From Pseudomonadota bacterium (GTDB lineage: Bacteria > Pseudomonadota > Gammaproteobacteria > Burkholderiales > Burkholderiaceae_C), in NCBI GenBank assembly GCA_020161065.1, contig JAIUPH010000011.1:186001-250000 (forward strand): a stretch of 64,000 nucleotides of DNA, in the 5' to 3' direction. Shown here piece by piece: positions 9,714-21,050 of the stretch. Numbering within the stretch: position 1 is the stretch's first letter; each line of letters starts with the position of its first letter. The notes below the pieces were generated by a model, which did no database searches, was not told the origin of the DNA, and saw nothing but the letters and a program-made list of their open reading frames with translations. A program made the translations under genes and the position numbers.

Positions 9714-10618
9714 TCGGGCCGCGGCCGCATCGCCAGCCACTCGTTGCCCACCAGCGCGGCCAGCACCAGGCCGCCGCCGCCCAGCACCGCGGCGCTGGGC
9801 TCCTCGCCCGCGCCCAGCCACGCCCAGAGCACGCCGAACACCACTTCCAGCAGCGCCAGCAGCGAGATCTCGGGCGCCTTCAGCACGCGCGAGACGGCCA
9901 TCGCGATCAGGCAGGGAATGGCCAGCTGCACGCTGCCCAGCAGCGCCAGCCAGCCCAGGTCGTGCGGCGTGGCGGCCAGCGGCAGCGCCAGCGGCAAGGT
10001 CACCGCGGCCGACAGCAGCGAGCCGGCCAGCACCGCGGGCAGCATGTCGCCGGCTTCATCTTCGCTATCGCCGTCGTCGAGGCCAGGGCCGTGGTGCAGG
10101 TGCTGCATCAGCGTCCAGTTGGTGGCCGCGGCAATCGGCACGCCGAGCGCCACCAGCACGCCCAGCCAGTGCGAGCCGCCGGCAAAGCCGACCTCGTGCC
10201 CGTACATCCACGCGATGCCGATGCCGGCCACGACGATGGCGCCCCAGGTGCGCAGCGGCAGCCGGTGGCCGAGGAAGAGCCGCGCGCCCAACGCCGTCAG
10301 CAGCGGGCCGAGCGACATGGTGATCAGCACGTTGGCCACCGTCGTCAGCGACAGCGCCAGCATGAAGGCGGTGAACATCGTCGCCCAGCACAGCGCCGAG
10401 ATCCAGAACGCGCGGTCGCCGTTGCGCAGCGTGCGCCACAGCGCCGCCGGGCCGCGCAGCCAGCCCAGCAGCACGACCAGCGTCAGCGCGCAGAACACGG
10501 CGCGCCAGAAGGTGATCTCGAAGCCGCGCGCCGAATGCAGCCAGCGCGTGACGACGCCGGCGATGCTCCACATCAGCGTGCACAGCACCATCAGCCAGAC
10601 GCCCTGGCGATGCTTCAT
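9689..10618 (-). CDS. EamA/DMT-family transporter
   Basis: The protein has about 309 residues, ten hydrophobic segments and two EamA repeats. An acidic loop near the middle (GDSEDEAGDM) lies between the repeats. It is a second DMT-family inner-membrane transporter in the window, not closely similar to the one at 148-1056. The ATG at 10618 is chosen; a GTG 6 bp upstream is also possible. It follows typA by about 10 bp and may be read from the end of the rimP-nusA operon. Its 3' end overlaps the convergent small gene by 25 bp. The substrate is unknown. Confidence 0.85.
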   Translation of the reverse strand: MKHRQGVWLMVLCTLMWSIAGVVTRWLHSARGFEITFWRAVFCALTLVVLLGWLRGPAALWRTLRNGDRAFWISALCWATMFTAFMLALSLTTVANVLITMSLGPLLTALGARLFLGHRLPLRTWGAIVVAGIGIAWMYGHEVGFAGGSHWLGVLVALGVPIAAATNWTLMQHLHHGPGLDDGDSEDEAGDMLPAVLAGSLLSAAVTLPLALPLAATPHDLGWLALLGSVQLAIPCLIAMAVSRVLKAPEISLLALLEVVFGVLWAWLGAGEEPSAAVLGGGGLVLAALVGNEWLAMRPRPDQSSASYI

Positions 10619-10628
10619 CGCCACGCGC

Positions 10629-12458
<1,830 letters not shown>

Positions 12459-12464
12459 GGTCGT

Positions 12465-13388
12465 TCAGGCCTGTGCGGCCTGCACCTCGAGGGGACTGAG
12501 AAGACGGTCGGGAATCAGTTCGCCGCCGGCGATGTGGCCGGCGCCGAGAAAGGCGCGCGGCGCCTCGGCATAGACGCGCACGGCCGGCGCATCGGCCAGC
12601 GCCACGCGGCGGCGCAGCCCGGTGAGGAAGCGCGCCGCTTCGTCGCCGGCCAGGTTGACGGCGGGCCATTGCTGCAGCAGCACGTCGGCGGGCAGCAGCA
12701 AGGCGGCGCGCTCGGCTTCGTCCAGCGCGGCCAGTTCGTCGATGGTGATCGCCTGCTCGACGCCGAGCGCGCCGCTGCCGGTGCGGCGCAGCGCCGCCAG
12801 GTGCGCGCCGCAGCCAAGCGCGGCGCCGATGTCCTCGGCCAGCGTGCGCACGTAGGTGCCCTTGCTGCAATGGACGTCGATCACCAGCGTGGGGCTTTGC
12901 CAGTCGACGATGGCGATGCGGTGGATCTCCACCTCCCGCGCCGGCCTTTCGACCTGCACGCCGGCGCGCGCGTATTCGTACAGCGCCTTGCCGTGGTGCT
13001 TGAGCGCGGAGTGCATCGGCGGCGTCTGCGCAATGCGGCCATGCAAGCGCGCGCAGGCGGCCTCGATGGCGGCGCGGTCGCAGCTCACCGGCCGTTCGTC
13101 GACCACCTGGCCTTCGCGGTCGCCTGAGGTCGTGCGTTGGCCCAGGCGCAGCGTGGCGCGGTAGCGCTTGTCGGCGTCCAGGCTGGCCTGCGCGAACTTG
13201 GTGGCGGCGCCGAAGCACAGCGGCAGCAGCCCGCTGGCCAGCGGATCCAGCGTGCCGGTGTGGCCGCCCTTCTCGGCGCGCAGCAGGCCCTTGGCCTTCT
13301 GCAAGGCGTCGTTGCTCGTCCAGCCGAGCGGCTTGTCGAGCAGCAGGACGCCGTGCACGGCGCGGCGCGGAGAAGCGGTGCGGTTCAT
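12465..13388 (-). CDS. truB: tRNA pseudouridine(55) synthase
   Basis: The 307-residue protein has the TruB landmarks GVLLLDKPLGWTSN, KGGHTGTLDPLASG with the catalytic Asp in the GTLDPLA motif, and CSKGTYVRTLAEDIG. TruB makes pseudouridine 55 in the T-loop of nearly all elongator tRNAs and acts as a tRNA chaperone. The ATG at 13388 gives the usual N-terminus. However, a GTG at 13421 is preceded by AAGGAG from the end of rbfA and would add 11 residues, so the start is not settled. It sits between rbfA and typA in the conserved operon order. Confidence 0.94.
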   Translation of the reverse strand: MNRTASPRRAVHGVLLLDKPLGWTSNDALQKAKGLLRAEKGGHTGTLDPLASGLLPLCFGAATKFAQASLDADKRYRATLRLGQRTTSGDREGQVVDERPVSCDRAAIEAACARLHGRIAQTPPMHSALKHHGKALYEYARAGVQVERPAREVEIHRIAIVDWQSPTLVIDVHCSKGTYVRTLAEDIGAALGCGAHLAALRRTGSGALGVEQAITIDELAALDEAERAALLLPADVLLQQWPAVNLAGDEAARFLTGLRRRVALADAPAVRVYAEAPRAFLGAGHIAGGELIPDRLLSPLEVQAAQA

Positions 13389-13422
13389 CGGTTGCTCACG
13401 TTCGGCCGGGCTGCGCCCCACC

Positions 13423-13785
13423 TCACTCCTTGGCCCGCGTCGAATTCGCGCGCGCGATCAGCGCGTTGAGGTCCGCCGCGCGCTCGGTCGTCTGGTCGAA
13501 GTGGAAATGCAGCGTCGGCACGGTGTGGATCTGCAGCCGCTTGAACAGGCCGTTGCGCAGGAAGCCCGCGGCCTCGTTCAGCGCGTCGGCGCTGGCCTGC
13601 GGGTCGCCGACCAGCACCGAGAAGAACACCTGGGCGTGGGCGTAGTCGGGCGAGACGTCGACGTGGCTGATGGTCACCATGCCGATGCGCGGGTCCTTGA
13701 GGTCGCGGATCAGCTCCGACACGTCGCGCTGGATCTGGTCGGCGATGCGGAACGATCGATTGGCGGTGGATTTCTTGTGGCGCAT
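13423..13785 (-). CDS. rbfA: Ribosome-binding factor A
   Basis: The 120-residue protein is a single KH-like domain with the family patterns [24 protein letters not shown] and AHAQVFFSV, and ends [17 protein letters not shown]. RbfA binds the free 30S subunit near helix 1 of 16S rRNA and is required for its late maturation and for cold adaptation. The start ATG at 13785 has GAGGGG about nine bases upstream. A strong hairpin separates it from infB upstream, which could modulate how much of the transcript continues into rbfA-truB-typA. The last codons (AAGGAG) provide a Shine-Dalgarno sequence for the next gene. Confidence 0.95.
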   Translation of the reverse strand: MRHKKSTANRSFRIADQIQRDVSELIRDLKDPRIGMVTISHVDVSPDYAHAQVFFSVLVGDPQASADALNEAAGFLRNGLFKRLQIHTVPTLHFHFDQTTERAADLNALIARANSTRAKE

Positions 13786-13809
13786 GGCGATGAGCCCCTC
13801 TAAACGCAA

Positions 13810-13836
13810 GGGCCCCGTCGGCTGCCGACGGGGCCC
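13810..13836 (-). terminator. Strong hairpin between infB and rbfA
   Basis: A perfect 12-bp inverted repeat (GGGCCCCGTCGG / CCGACGGGGCCC) with a 3-base loop lies in the 74-bp gap between infB and rbfA. On the transcribed minus strand it is followed by only a weak T-rich stretch (TTGCGTTT). It could be a partial terminator or an RNA-processing/stability element that sets the ratio of infB to rbfA-truB-typA. Confidence 0.55.
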
Positions 13837-13859
13837 CTGCAGCCGTTGGCAGGCGCGGA

Positions 13860-16787
13860 CTACAGGGTGCGGGCGACTTCCTTGACCTCGAAGAACTCCA
13901 ACTGGTCGCCTTCCTTGATGTCGTTGTAGTTCTTGAGCTTGATGCCGCACTCGAAGCCTTCCTTGACCTCGCGAACGTCGTCCTTCATGCGCTTGAGCGA
14001 TTCGATCTCGCCGGTGTAGACGACCACGTTCTCGCGCAGCAGCCGGAAGCGCGCGTTGCGCGTGACCATGCCCGCGGTGACCATGCAGCCGGCCACGGTG
14101 CCGATCTTGCTGGCCACGAACACGGTGCGGATCTCGGCGGTGCCGATGACCTCTTCCTTCTGCTCGGGCGCCAGCATGCCCGACATCGCCGCCTTCACCT
14201 CGTCGACCGCGTCGTAGATGATGTTGTAGTAGCGGATGTCGACGCCGTTGCCTTCGGCCAGCTTGCGCGCGCCGGCGTCGGCGCGGGTGTTGAAGCCGAT
14301 GATGACGGCCTTCGACGCGATGGCCAGGTTGACGTCGCTCTCGCTGATGCCGCCCACCGCCGCGTGCACGATCTGCACCCGCACCTCGGCCGTCGACAGC
14401 TTCTGCAGCGACTGCGCCAGCGCTTCCTGCGAGCCCTGCACGTCGGCCTTGATGATCAGCGACAGCGTCTGCGCCTGGCCTTCGCCCATGGTCTCGAACA
14501 TGTTCTCGAGCTTGGCGGCCTGGCGCTTGTTGAGCGTGACCTCGCGGTACTTGCCCTGGCGGAAGGTGGCGATCTCGCGCGCGCGGCGCTCGTCGGCCAG
14601 CACCATGAAGTCGTCGCCGGCCTGCGGCACTTCGGTCAGGCCCTGGATCTCCACCGGGATCGAAGGCCCCGCCGATTCGGTGTTATGCCCGTCCTCGTCG
14701 ATCATCGCGCGCACCCGGCCGTAGCTGCTGCCGGCCAGCACCACGTCGCCCTTCTTCAGGGTGCCGCTTTGCACCAGCACGGTGGCCACCGGGCCACGGC
14801 CCTTGTCGAGCTTGGCCTCGATCACCAGGCCCTTGGCCATGGCGTCCTGCGGCGCCTTCAGCTCCAGCACCTCGGCCTGCAGCAGCACCTGCTCCAGCAG
14901 GTCGTCCATGCCCTGGCCGGTCTTGGCCGAGACGGGGACGAACGGCGATTCGCCGCCGAACTCTTCGGGCACCACGCCTTCGGACACCAGCTCGCTGCGC
15001 ACGCGCTCGACGTTGGCGTCGGGCTTGTCGATCTTGTTCATCGCCACCACGATGGGCACCTCGGCCGCCTTGGCGTGGTGGATGGCTTCCTTGGTCTGCG
15101 GCATCACGCCGTCGTCGGCGGCAACCACCAGGATCACGATGTCGGTGGCCTTGGCGCCGCGCGCGCGCATCGCCGTGAAGGCGGCGTGGCCCGGGGTGTC
15201 GAGGAAGGTGATGGTGCCGCGCGGCGTCTCGACGTGGTAGGCGCCGATGTGCTGCGTGATGCCGCCGGCCTCGCCCGCCGCCACGCGGGCGCGGCGGATG
15301 TAGTCCAGCAGCGAGGTCTTGCCGTGGTCGACGTGGCCCATCACCGTGACCACCGGGGCGCGCGGCAACTCGTCGCCGGTGGCGGCGGCCTGCTCTTCCT
15401 CGGTGAAGGCGTCGGGGTCGTCCAGCTTGGCGGCGAAGGCCTTGTGGCCCATTTCCTCGACGACGATCATCGCCGTCTCCTGGTCGAGCTGCTGGTTGAT
15501 CGTGACCATCTGGCCGAGCTTCATCAACTGCTTGATGACCTCGCTGGCCTTGACCGACATCTTGTGCGCGAGGTCGGCCACCGAGATGGTCTCGGGGATG
15601 TGCACCTCCTGCACCACGGCCTCGGCCGGCGGCGTGAAGCTCGGGCCGTCGTCGTCGCGGCCGCCGCGGCGGCCGCCGCGCGGCGCGCGCCAGCCGGCGC
15701 GGGCGCCGCCGCCAGTGTCGCCGCGGGTCTTCAGCGCGGCGCGCTTCTTGGCGGCGTCGTCGGCCCAGCTCGACGACAGCTTCTCGCTCTTGACCTGCTT
15801 TTTGTCGCCGGGCTTGGCGGCGCCGGCGGCCGCGCCCGGCGCGGTGCTGCCGGGCTTGGCCGTCGGCTTGTGGATGGTGCCCTTGATGGCTTCCTTGGCG
15901 GCGTCGGGCTTGGCCTCTTCGGGCTTCTTGGCGACCAGCGTCTTGCGCGGCGCCGACATCATGGCGCGGATGGCCGCGGCTTCGGCCTCGGCGGCCTTGC
16001 GGCGGCGTTCCAGGTCGGCCTGGCGCGCGCTGTCCTCGGCGGCCTTGTCGGCGGCCTTGACGACGCGCAGCACGGGCTTCGGCGGCTCGGCCGGGGCCGC
16101 AGCAGCCGGGGCCGCGGGTGCAGCAGCAACGGCCGGGGCCGGCGTGGCGGCCGTGGCGGGTGCGGCAGCGGCAGCAGCGGGCGCGGCCTTGCCGGCGGCC
16201 TTGGCGGCAGCGACTTCGGCGGCGGCCTTGGCTTCGGCCTGGGCCTTGGCGGCGGCTTCCTCGGCGGCCTTGGCGGCAGCCGCTTCGGCGGCGGCCCTGG
16301 CGGCGGCTTCGGCGGCCTCGCGGGCCTGGCGCTCCTGCTCTTCGCGCACGCGGCGCTGCTCGGCCAGCTCCTGCTCCTGCAGGCGGATGGCCTCGGCCTG
16401 CGCGCTGGCTTCTTCCTCGCGGCGCTTGAGTTCCAGTTCCTCGGCGCTGGGGCCGGCGGGCTCCTCGACGGCCGGCGAGGCGTCGTCGCGCTTGACGAAG
16501 ACGCGCTTCTTGCGCACTTCCACCTGGATGGTGCGCGCCTTGCCGCTGGCATCGGCCTGCTTGATCTCGCTGGTGCTCTTGCGCGTCAGCGTGATCTTCT
16601 TGCGCTCGCCGGCGGCGGCGGTGCCATGCGCGGTGCGCAGGAACTCGAGCAGGCGCTCCTTGTCGGCCTCGGTCAAGGCGTCTTCGGGCGACTTCTTGCT
16701 CACGCCGGCCGACTGCAGTTGCTCGAGCAGCGCCGCCGCGGGGCGATTGAGCTGCGCGGCGAACTGGGCGACGGTGGTCACGGCCAT
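13860..16787 (-). CDS. infB: Translation initiation factor IF-2
   Basis: The 975-residue protein starts [16 protein letters not shown], the IF2-N domain, followed by a long Ala/Lys/Glu-rich linker (about residues 120-330) and a second N-domain copy near 390. The GTPase domain has G1 GHVDHGKTS at about 481, DTPGHAAF and NKID, and the C-terminal domains bind fMet-tRNA. IF-2 places initiator tRNA on the 30S subunit and promotes subunit joining. The length is typical of Burkholderiales IF-2. It lies 66 bp after nusA in the conserved operon. The long linker has extreme composition and explains the long spurious frames on the opposite strand. Confidence 0.97.
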   Translation of the reverse strand: MAVTTVAQFAAQLNRPAAALLEQLQSAGVSKKSPEDALTEADKERLLEFLRTAHGTAAAGERKKITLTRKSTSEIKQADASGKARTIQVEVRKKRVFVKRDDASPAVEEPAGPSAEELELKRREEEASAQAEAIRLQEQELAEQRRVREEQERQAREAAEAAARAAAEAAAAKAAEEAAAKAQAEAKAAAEVAAAKAAGKAAPAAAAAAPATAATPAPAVAAAPAAPAAAAPAEPPKPVLRVVKAADKAAEDSARQADLERRRKAAEAEAAAIRAMMSAPRKTLVAKKPEEAKPDAAKEAIKGTIHKPTAKPGSTAPGAAAGAAKPGDKKQVKSEKLSSSWADDAAKKRAALKTRGDTGGGARAGWRAPRGGRRGGRDDDGPSFTPPAEAVVQEVHIPETISVADLAHKMSVKASEVIKQLMKLGQMVTINQQLDQETAMIVVEEMGHKAFAAKLDDPDAFTEEEQAAATGDELPRAPVVTVMGHVDHGKTSLLDYIRRARVAAGEAGGITQHIGAYHVETPRGTITFLDTPGHAAFTAMRARGAKATDIVILVVAADDGVMPQTKEAIHHAKAAEVPIVVAMNKIDKPDANVERVRSELVSEGVVPEEFGGESPFVPVSAKTGQGMDDLLEQVLLQAEVLELKAPQDAMAKGLVIEAKLDKGRGPVATVLVQSGTLKKGDVVLAGSSYGRVRAMIDEDGHNTESAGPSIPVEIQGLTEVPQAGDDFMVLADERRAREIATFRQGKYREVTLNKRQAAKLENMFETMGEGQAQTLSLIIKADVQGSQEALAQSLQKLSTAEVRVQIVHAAVGGISESDVNLAIASKAVIIGFNTRADAGARKLAEGNGVDIRYYNIIYDAVDEVKAAMSGMLAPEQKEEVIGTAEIRTVFVASKIGTVAGCMVTAGMVTRNARFRLLRENVVVYTGEIESLKRMKDDVREVKEGFECGIKLKNYNDIKEGDQLEFFEVKEVARTL

Positions 16788-16853
16788 GTTGCGGACTTCC
16801 TATCCTGGGGTATGCGGTGTCGGTCGAGTCGGTGCTTGCGGCGGCGGCGGGCC

Positions 16854-18344
16854 TCAGGCGGTGAACCAGTGTTCACGCGCCTTCATGATCAACGCGCGAG
16901 CCTGCGCTTCGTCGACACCGGTCATCTCGGTCAGCTCGTCGACGGCCAGGTCGGCCAGGTCGTCGCGCGAATGGATGCCGCCACTGGCCAGCTTGGCGAT
17001 CAGCTCGGGCGTCAGGCCCTGGCCTTCGAACTCCAGGTCGCGCAGGTCCTGCGAGACCTCCTCGACCTGCTCTTCCTTCTCGATCTCCATCGTCAGCAGC
17101 GCATCCTTGGCGCGGGTGCGCAGCTCCTGCACGGTGTCTTCGTCGAAGGACTCGATCTCCAGCATCTCCTGCAGCGGCACGTAGGCCACTTCTTCGAGGC
17201 TGGTGAAGCCTTCGGCGATCAGGATGTCGGCCACTTCCTGGTCGACGTCGAGCTTCTCGACGAACAGCTTGCGCACCGATTCGCTCTCGCTGGCCTGCTT
17301 GGCCTGCGACTCCTCGGCCGTCATGATGTTGATGCGCCAGCCGGTCAGCTCGGAGGCCAGGCGCACGTTCTGGCCGCCGCGGCCGATGGCGATGGCGAGG
17401 TTCTCCTCGTCGACCACCACGTCCATCGCATGGCGCTCCTCGTCGACGACGATCGAGGCGACGTTGGCCGGCGCCAGCGCGCCGATGACGAACTGCGCCG
17501 GGTCTTCCGACCACAGCACGATGTCGACGCGCTCGCCGGCCAGCTCGGTCGTCACGCCGTTGACGCGCGAGCCGCGCACGCCCACGCAGGTGCCGATGGG
17601 GTCGACGCGGCGGTCGTGGCTGACGACGGCGATCTTGGCGCGGCTGCCGGGGTCGCGGGCGCAGCTCTTGATCTCCAGCAGACCCTGCTCGATCTCGGGC
17701 ACCTCCTGCGCGAACAGCTCGACCATGAAGCCCGGCGCGCTGCGCGACAGCATGATCTGCGGCCCGCGCTGCGTGGGGTCGACGCCCAGGATGAAGGCGC
17801 GCACGCGGTCGCCGCTGCGCAGGTTCTCCTTGGGGATCATCTCGTTGCGCTTCAGGCGCCCTTCGACGCGGCCGCTCTCGACGATGATGTCGCCCTTGTC
17901 CAGCCGCTTCACGGTGCCGACGAAGATCTTGTCGCCGCGCGACAGGAAGTCGTTCAACAGCTGCTCGCGCTCGGCGTCGCGGATCTTCTGCAGGATCACC
18001 TGCTTGGCCGCCTGCGCGCCGATGCGGCCGATCGGCACCGACTCGATCGCTTCCTCGATGTAGTCGCCGACCTCGATGTCGGGGATGCGGTCGATCGCGT
18101 CGGACAGCATCTCTTCGGCGTCGGCGTTCTGCAGACCGGCCTCGTCGGGCACCACCAGCCAGCGGCGGAAGGTTTCGTACTCGCCGGTGTCGCGGTCGAC
18201 GGCGACGCGGATGTCCACCTCGCCGCCCTGCAGCTTCTTGGTGGCCGATGCCAGCGCCGCCTCGACGGCGCCGAACACCACCTCACGCTCGACCGTCTTC
18301 TCGCGCGAGATGGCGTCCACCAGCATGAGCATTTCGCGATTCAT
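16854..18344 (-). CDS. nusA: Transcription termination/antitermination factor NusA
   Basis: The 496-residue protein has the NusA N-terminal RNA-polymerase-binding domain ([16 protein letters not shown]), an S1 domain, two KH domains ([38 protein letters not shown]) and two C-terminal acidic repeats near residues 370-490. NusA increases pausing and termination at intrinsic terminators and takes part in antitermination complexes. Its ATG overlaps rimP's stop by 4 bp. The operon leader contains an intrinsic-terminator-like hairpin, so NusA could act on its own operon, as reported for the E. coli nusA operon. Confidence 0.97.
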   Translation of the reverse strand: MNREMLMLVDAISREKTVEREVVFGAVEAALASATKKLQGGEVDIRVAVDRDTGEYETFRRWLVVPDEAGLQNADAEEMLSDAIDRIPDIEVGDYIEEAIESVPIGRIGAQAAKQVILQKIRDAEREQLLNDFLSRGDKIFVGTVKRLDKGDIIVESGRVEGRLKRNEMIPKENLRSGDRVRAFILGVDPTQRGPQIMLSRSAPGFMVELFAQEVPEIEQGLLEIKSCARDPGSRAKIAVVSHDRRVDPIGTCVGVRGSRVNGVTTELAGERVDIVLWSEDPAQFVIGALAPANVASIVVDEERHAMDVVVDEENLAIAIGRGGQNVRLASELTGWRINIMTAEESQAKQASESESVRKLFVEKLDVDQEVADILIAEGFTSLEEVAYVPLQEMLEIESFDEDTVQELRTRAKDALLTMEIEKEEQVEEVSQDLRDLEFEGQGLTPELIAKLASGGIHSRDDLADLAVDELTEMTGVDEAQARALIMKAREHWFTA

Positions 18345-19084
18345 TCCTGACCTCCGTCTTGCGGCGCGGCCGGCGCGGCATCACCCGCCGCCGCCTGCGC
18401 CTTGCGTCCCTTGCGCCCCTTGAAGTCCAGCACCGGCACCAGCCGGGCCTCGCGGACTTCGTCGAGGCCGAACCCCAGAACCTGCTGCGTCTTGCCGTCT
18501 TCGAAGACCAGCGTCCAGCCGCCCTGCTCGTCGCGGCCGAGCAGGCCCTTGAAAGCCTTGCGCCCCTCGAAGGGCTCCTTGAGCGTCAGGCTGACCTGCG
18601 CGCCGGCGAAGCGCTCGAACTGCGCCTCGGTCTTCAGCGGTCGGTCGAGCCCGGGCGACGAGACCTCCAGCCGCTCGTAAGGCACGCCGTCGACCTCCAG
18701 CGCGTACTGCAGCTGGCGCGTCACCAGCTCGCAGTCGTCGACGGTGACCGCGTCGCCTTCGTCGCCGGTGGTGTAGCGCTGGCCGGGCAGGCGGTCGATC
18801 GTCACGCGCAGCAGCCCGCGCGGCGCGCGCTCCACGTCCACCAGCTCGTAGCCGAGGCCGCTGACGGTGCTCTCGATCGCGACGCGCGCGTCAGCACGGG
18901 GCGGCTGCGGGCGTGGCCGCGCGGCCCCTGCCGAAGCTTCCCTTGAAGGCTTTGCCGCCTTTGCTGCTTTTGCCGCCGTTGCCGGCCCCCGTGCTGCCAA
19001 GATCTGCGCTCGCTCCTGTCCAAGCCCGGGCTCTGCCGCCACCGTCTTGGACGCCGGCCCTTTCGTGCGCGGCCGGTACGGCAT
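18341..19084 (-). CDS. rimP: Ribosome maturation factor RimP
   Basis: The conserved RimP core begins at [18 protein letters not shown] and continues with [21 protein letters not shown] and [12 protein letters not shown], matching the family fully. RimP helps assemble the 30S subunit, early in uS12 binding. From the ATG at 19084 the protein has 247 residues, with about 70 N-terminal residues rich in Ala, Lys and Arg (AKAAKAAK) that ordinary RimP lacks. A TTG at about 19002 with AGGAG upstream is an alternative start giving a near-normal length. Upstream codons cannot be used because the promoter and leader lie there. It is the first gene of the nusA operon. Confidence 0.9.
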   Translation of the reverse strand: MPYRPRTKGPASKTVAAEPGLGQERAQILAARGPATAAKAAKAAKPSREASAGAARPRPQPPRADARVAIESTVSGLGYELVDVERAPRGLLRVTIDRLPGQRYTTGDEGDAVTVDDCELVTRQLQYALEVDGVPYERLEVSSPGLDRPLKTEAQFERFAGAQVSLTLKEPFEGRKAFKGLLGRDEQGGWTLVFEDGKTQQVLGFGLDEVREARLVPVLDFKGRKGRKAQAAAGDAAPAAPQDGGQE

Positions 19085-19115
19085 GTACGGCGGCCGGCCA
19101 AAAAGCCAAGCGAGC

Positions 19116-19144
19116 AAAAAAAATGGGCTGGAAAGTTTCCGCCC
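19116..19144 (-). terminator. Intrinsic terminator/attenuator in the rimP-nusA leader
   Basis: On the minus strand the leader contains GGGCGGAA, a 3-base loop, TTCCAGCCC (one bulged A), then an A and eight consecutive Ts. This is a textbook intrinsic terminator, yet it lies between the promoter at 19172-19200 and the rimP start at 19084, so it would stop transcription before the operon. The upstream leader segment CTTTCC can pair with GGAAA of the terminator's left arm and may form an antiterminator. That makes conditional attenuation likely. The pairing is read from the sequence; regulation is inferred. Confidence 0.75.
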
Positions 19145-19171
19145 ACGCAGCTTTACCCGGGAAAGCCGTGG

Positions 19172-19200
19172 AGTATAGCCGGCGGCAATCCCCCGGGCAA
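19172..19200 (-). promoter_or_regulatory. Sigma70-type promoter of the rimP-nusA-infB operon
   Basis: On the minus strand, -35 TTGCCC (19195-19200) and -10 TATACT (19172-19177) are separated by exactly 17 bp. The predicted start near 19165 gives a leader of about 80 nt to the ATG at 19084. The position excludes longer upstream starts for rimP. Confidence 0.75.
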
Positions 19201-19226
19201 GGCCCATCGTGCCACGCAAGCGCTGG

Positions 19227-19235
19227 TGCTAGAAT
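19227..19235 (+). promoter_or_regulatory. Extended -10 promoter for fabI
   Basis: TG-C-TAGAAT is an extended -10 element about 34 bp before the fabI ATG; no convincing -35 hexamer is present at 17 bp. It is divergent from the rimP promoter about 30 bp away. Confidence 0.5.
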
Positions 19236-19268
19236 CGCCGGCTTCACGACACTCCTTCGGAAGACACC

Positions 19269-20063
19269 ATGGGATTCCTCGCCGGCAAGCGGCTGCTGAT
19301 CACGGGCGTGCTGTCCAACCGTTCCATCGCCTACGGCATCGCCCGCGCCTGCCGGCGCGAAGGCGCCGAGATCGCGCTCAGCTACGTCGGCGAGCGCTTT
19401 CGCGAGCGCAGCATCGAGTTCGGCCGCGAGTTCGGCACCGACCTCGTGTTCGACTGCGACGTCGGCAGCGACGAGCAGATCGAACGCCTGTTCGGCCAGC
19501 TCGGCGACGCCTGGCCGCAGTTCGACGGCTTCGTGCACGCCATCGCCTTCGCGCCGCGCGAGGCCATCGCCGGCCGCTTCCTCGACGGGCTGACGCGCGA
19601 GAACTACCGCATCGCGCAAGACATCTCGGCCTACAGCTTCCCGGCGATGGCCAAGGCCGCGCTGCCGCGCCTGCGCCCCGGCGCCGCGCTGCTGACGCTG
19701 ACCTACCTGGGCGCCATGCGCGTGGTGCCGCACTACAACACCATGGGCCTGGCCAAGGCCGCGCTGGAGGCCAGCGTGCGCTTCCTGGCCGCCGACCTGG
19801 GCGCCCAGGGCGTGCGCGTCAACGGCATCTCGGCCGGCCCGATCAAGACGCTGGCGGCCAGCGGCATCAAGGACTTCGGCAAGCTGCTCAGCGCCTTCTC
19901 GGCGATGACGCCGATCCGCCGCGCGATCACCATCGACGACGTCGGCAACACCGCCGCCTTCCTGCTGTCCGACCTGGCCGCCGGCATCAGCGCCGAGATC
20001 GTCTACGTCGACGGCGGCTTCAGCCACGTGGCGCTGGCGGATCCGGACGCTGGGCCGGCCTGA
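19269..20063 (+). CDS. fabI: Enoyl-[acyl-carrier-protein] reductase (NADH)
   Basis: The 264-residue protein is a FabI-type short-chain reductase: N-terminal [20 protein letters not shown], which binds [15 protein letters not shown], and the active-site region [27 protein letters not shown]. The last segment contains the two tyrosines and the lysine of the FabI YX6K arrangement. It catalyses the last step of each elongation cycle of type II fatty-acid synthesis and is the target of triclosan-type inhibitors. Length is normal. It is transcribed alone, divergent from rimP, and converges on a methyltransferase gene. Confidence 0.95.
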   Translation: MGFLAGKRLLITGVLSNRSIAYGIARACRREGAEIALSYVGERFRERSIEFGREFGTDLVFDCDVGSDEQIERLFGQLGDAWPQFDGFVHAIAFAPREAIAGRFLDGLTRENYRIAQDISAYSFPAMAKAALPRLRPGAALLTLTYLGAMRVVPHYNTMGLAKAALEASVRFLAADLGAQGVRVNGISAGPIKTLAASGIKDFGKLLSAFSAMTPIRRAITIDDVGNTAAFLLSDLAAGISAEIVYVDGGFSHVALADPDAGPA

Positions 20064-20103
20064 CGGTTCCCGACGCCGGCGCCCTGCTGCATTTGCACCA
20101 CTC

Positions 20104-20143
20104 GCGCGTGACTCGCTTCAATCGCTTCACTCGCTTCACGCGC
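20104..20143. terminator. Inverted repeat with internal 9-bp tandem repeats between convergent genes
   Basis: Arms GCGCGTGA (20104-20111) and TCACGCGC (20136-20143) flank three tandem 9-mers of the form TCGCTTCAM (20113-20139). The position between the convergent fabI and methyltransferase genes suits a bidirectional terminator, but neither side has a clear T-run. Confidence 0.4.
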
Positions 20144-21011
20144 GCGCACACACGATGCGCGCGCCCTCGCCGGCCCGCAGGCCGTCCCGGCGGCGCGCGA
20201 AGTAGCGCCGGTTCAGTTCGTCGGGCGTGACGCTCTCGGCGGCAGCGAAACCCATCTCGAGCAGCCGCTCGCGCAGCGCCGGCGGATCGAAGCTGGACAA
20301 CCAGGGCTCGCCTTGTTCGGCGGCCTTGTGCGCCAGCACCTCGGTGACCACGCGCTCGATCGGGTTGAGCATCGCCGCCGGCACCACGTGGTCGAAGCAC
20401 AGCCGGCTGCCGGCGGCCAGGCCCGCCAAAGCCCGCAGCGTTGCCAGCACCGCGTCGGCCGTGAGGTACATCGTGACGCCCAGCCAGGCGATGCAGGCCG
20501 GCTGCTCGGCCCGGAAGCCGGCGCGCTGCAAGGCGGCGCGCAGATCGTCGCGCTCGAAGTCCAGCGCCGCGAAGCTCAGCGAGGGCGGCAACTCGATGCC
20601 GGCCTCGGCCAGGCGTTGCCGCTTGTCGGCCTGCGTGCCGGGGTGGTCGACCTCGAACACGCGCAGGCCCGCGTCGCGGTAGGGGTTGCGGTAGGCGAAG
20701 GTGTCGAGGCCGGCGCCCAGCACGACGTACTGGCGCACGCCGTCGGCGACGGCCTGGGCGAGTTCATCCTCGGCGACGCGGCCGCGCGCCACCAGCGCGG
20801 CGCGCAGCGCGCGCGACAGCGGATCGTTCAGCACGAAAGGGTCGGCGCGCAGCGCGGCCTCGGCGGCCAGGCCCAGCATCGGCAACGCGACGGGATCGGG
20901 CAGCACCAGCGGCTCGTCCAGCAACTGGTGCACGGCGCGCAGCGCGGCCACGGCCTGCGCCGTGCGGCTGGCCGCCCCGTGGCGGACGACATTCATCGAA
21001 ACAGCGGACAT
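20136..21011 (-). CDS. Class I SAM-dependent methyltransferase of the TIGR00027/leucine carboxyl methyltransferase type
   Basis: The 291-residue protein has the pattern of the putative methyltransferase group related to leucine carboxyl methyltransferase: an N-terminal helical part, then QYVVLGAGLDTFAYR (SAM-binding glycine-rich loop with an acidic residue), FEVDHPGTQADKRQRL, and WLGVTMYLT. Members methylate small molecules in the cytoplasm, but substrates are mostly unknown. The ATG at 21011 is supported by GGAGG six bases upstream. It lies 39 bp downstream of a MerR regulator gene on the same strand, suggesting the regulator controls or senses something related to its product. Confidence 0.85.
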   Translation of the reverse strand: MSAVSMNVVRHGAASRTAQAVAALRAVHQLLDEPLVLPDPVALPMLGLAAEAALRADPFVLNDPLSRALRAALVARGRVAEDELAQAVADGVRQYVVLGAGLDTFAYRNPYRDAGLRVFEVDHPGTQADKRQRLAEAGIELPPSLSFAALDFERDDLRAALQRAGFRAEQPACIAWLGVTMYLTADAVLATLRALAGLAAGSRLCFDHVVPAAMLNPIERVVTEVLAHKAAEQGEPWLSSFDPPALRERLLEMGFAAAESVTPDELNRRYFARRRDGLRAGEGARIVCARA

Positions 21012-21050
21012 CGCAGCCTCCGGTGATGGTGGAGGCGCCATCGTCCACCC

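Noticed and set aside
14364-18350. A 1328-codon open frame on the plus strand opposite infB and nusA
   Set aside because: It is the antisense of two certain genes with extreme codon composition; its translation is His/Arg/Leu-rich low complexity and matches no protein family.
19085-19219. Longest rimP frame starting at 19219
   Set aside because: The promoter and leader terminator lie within this stretch, so it cannot be translated from the mapped transcript.
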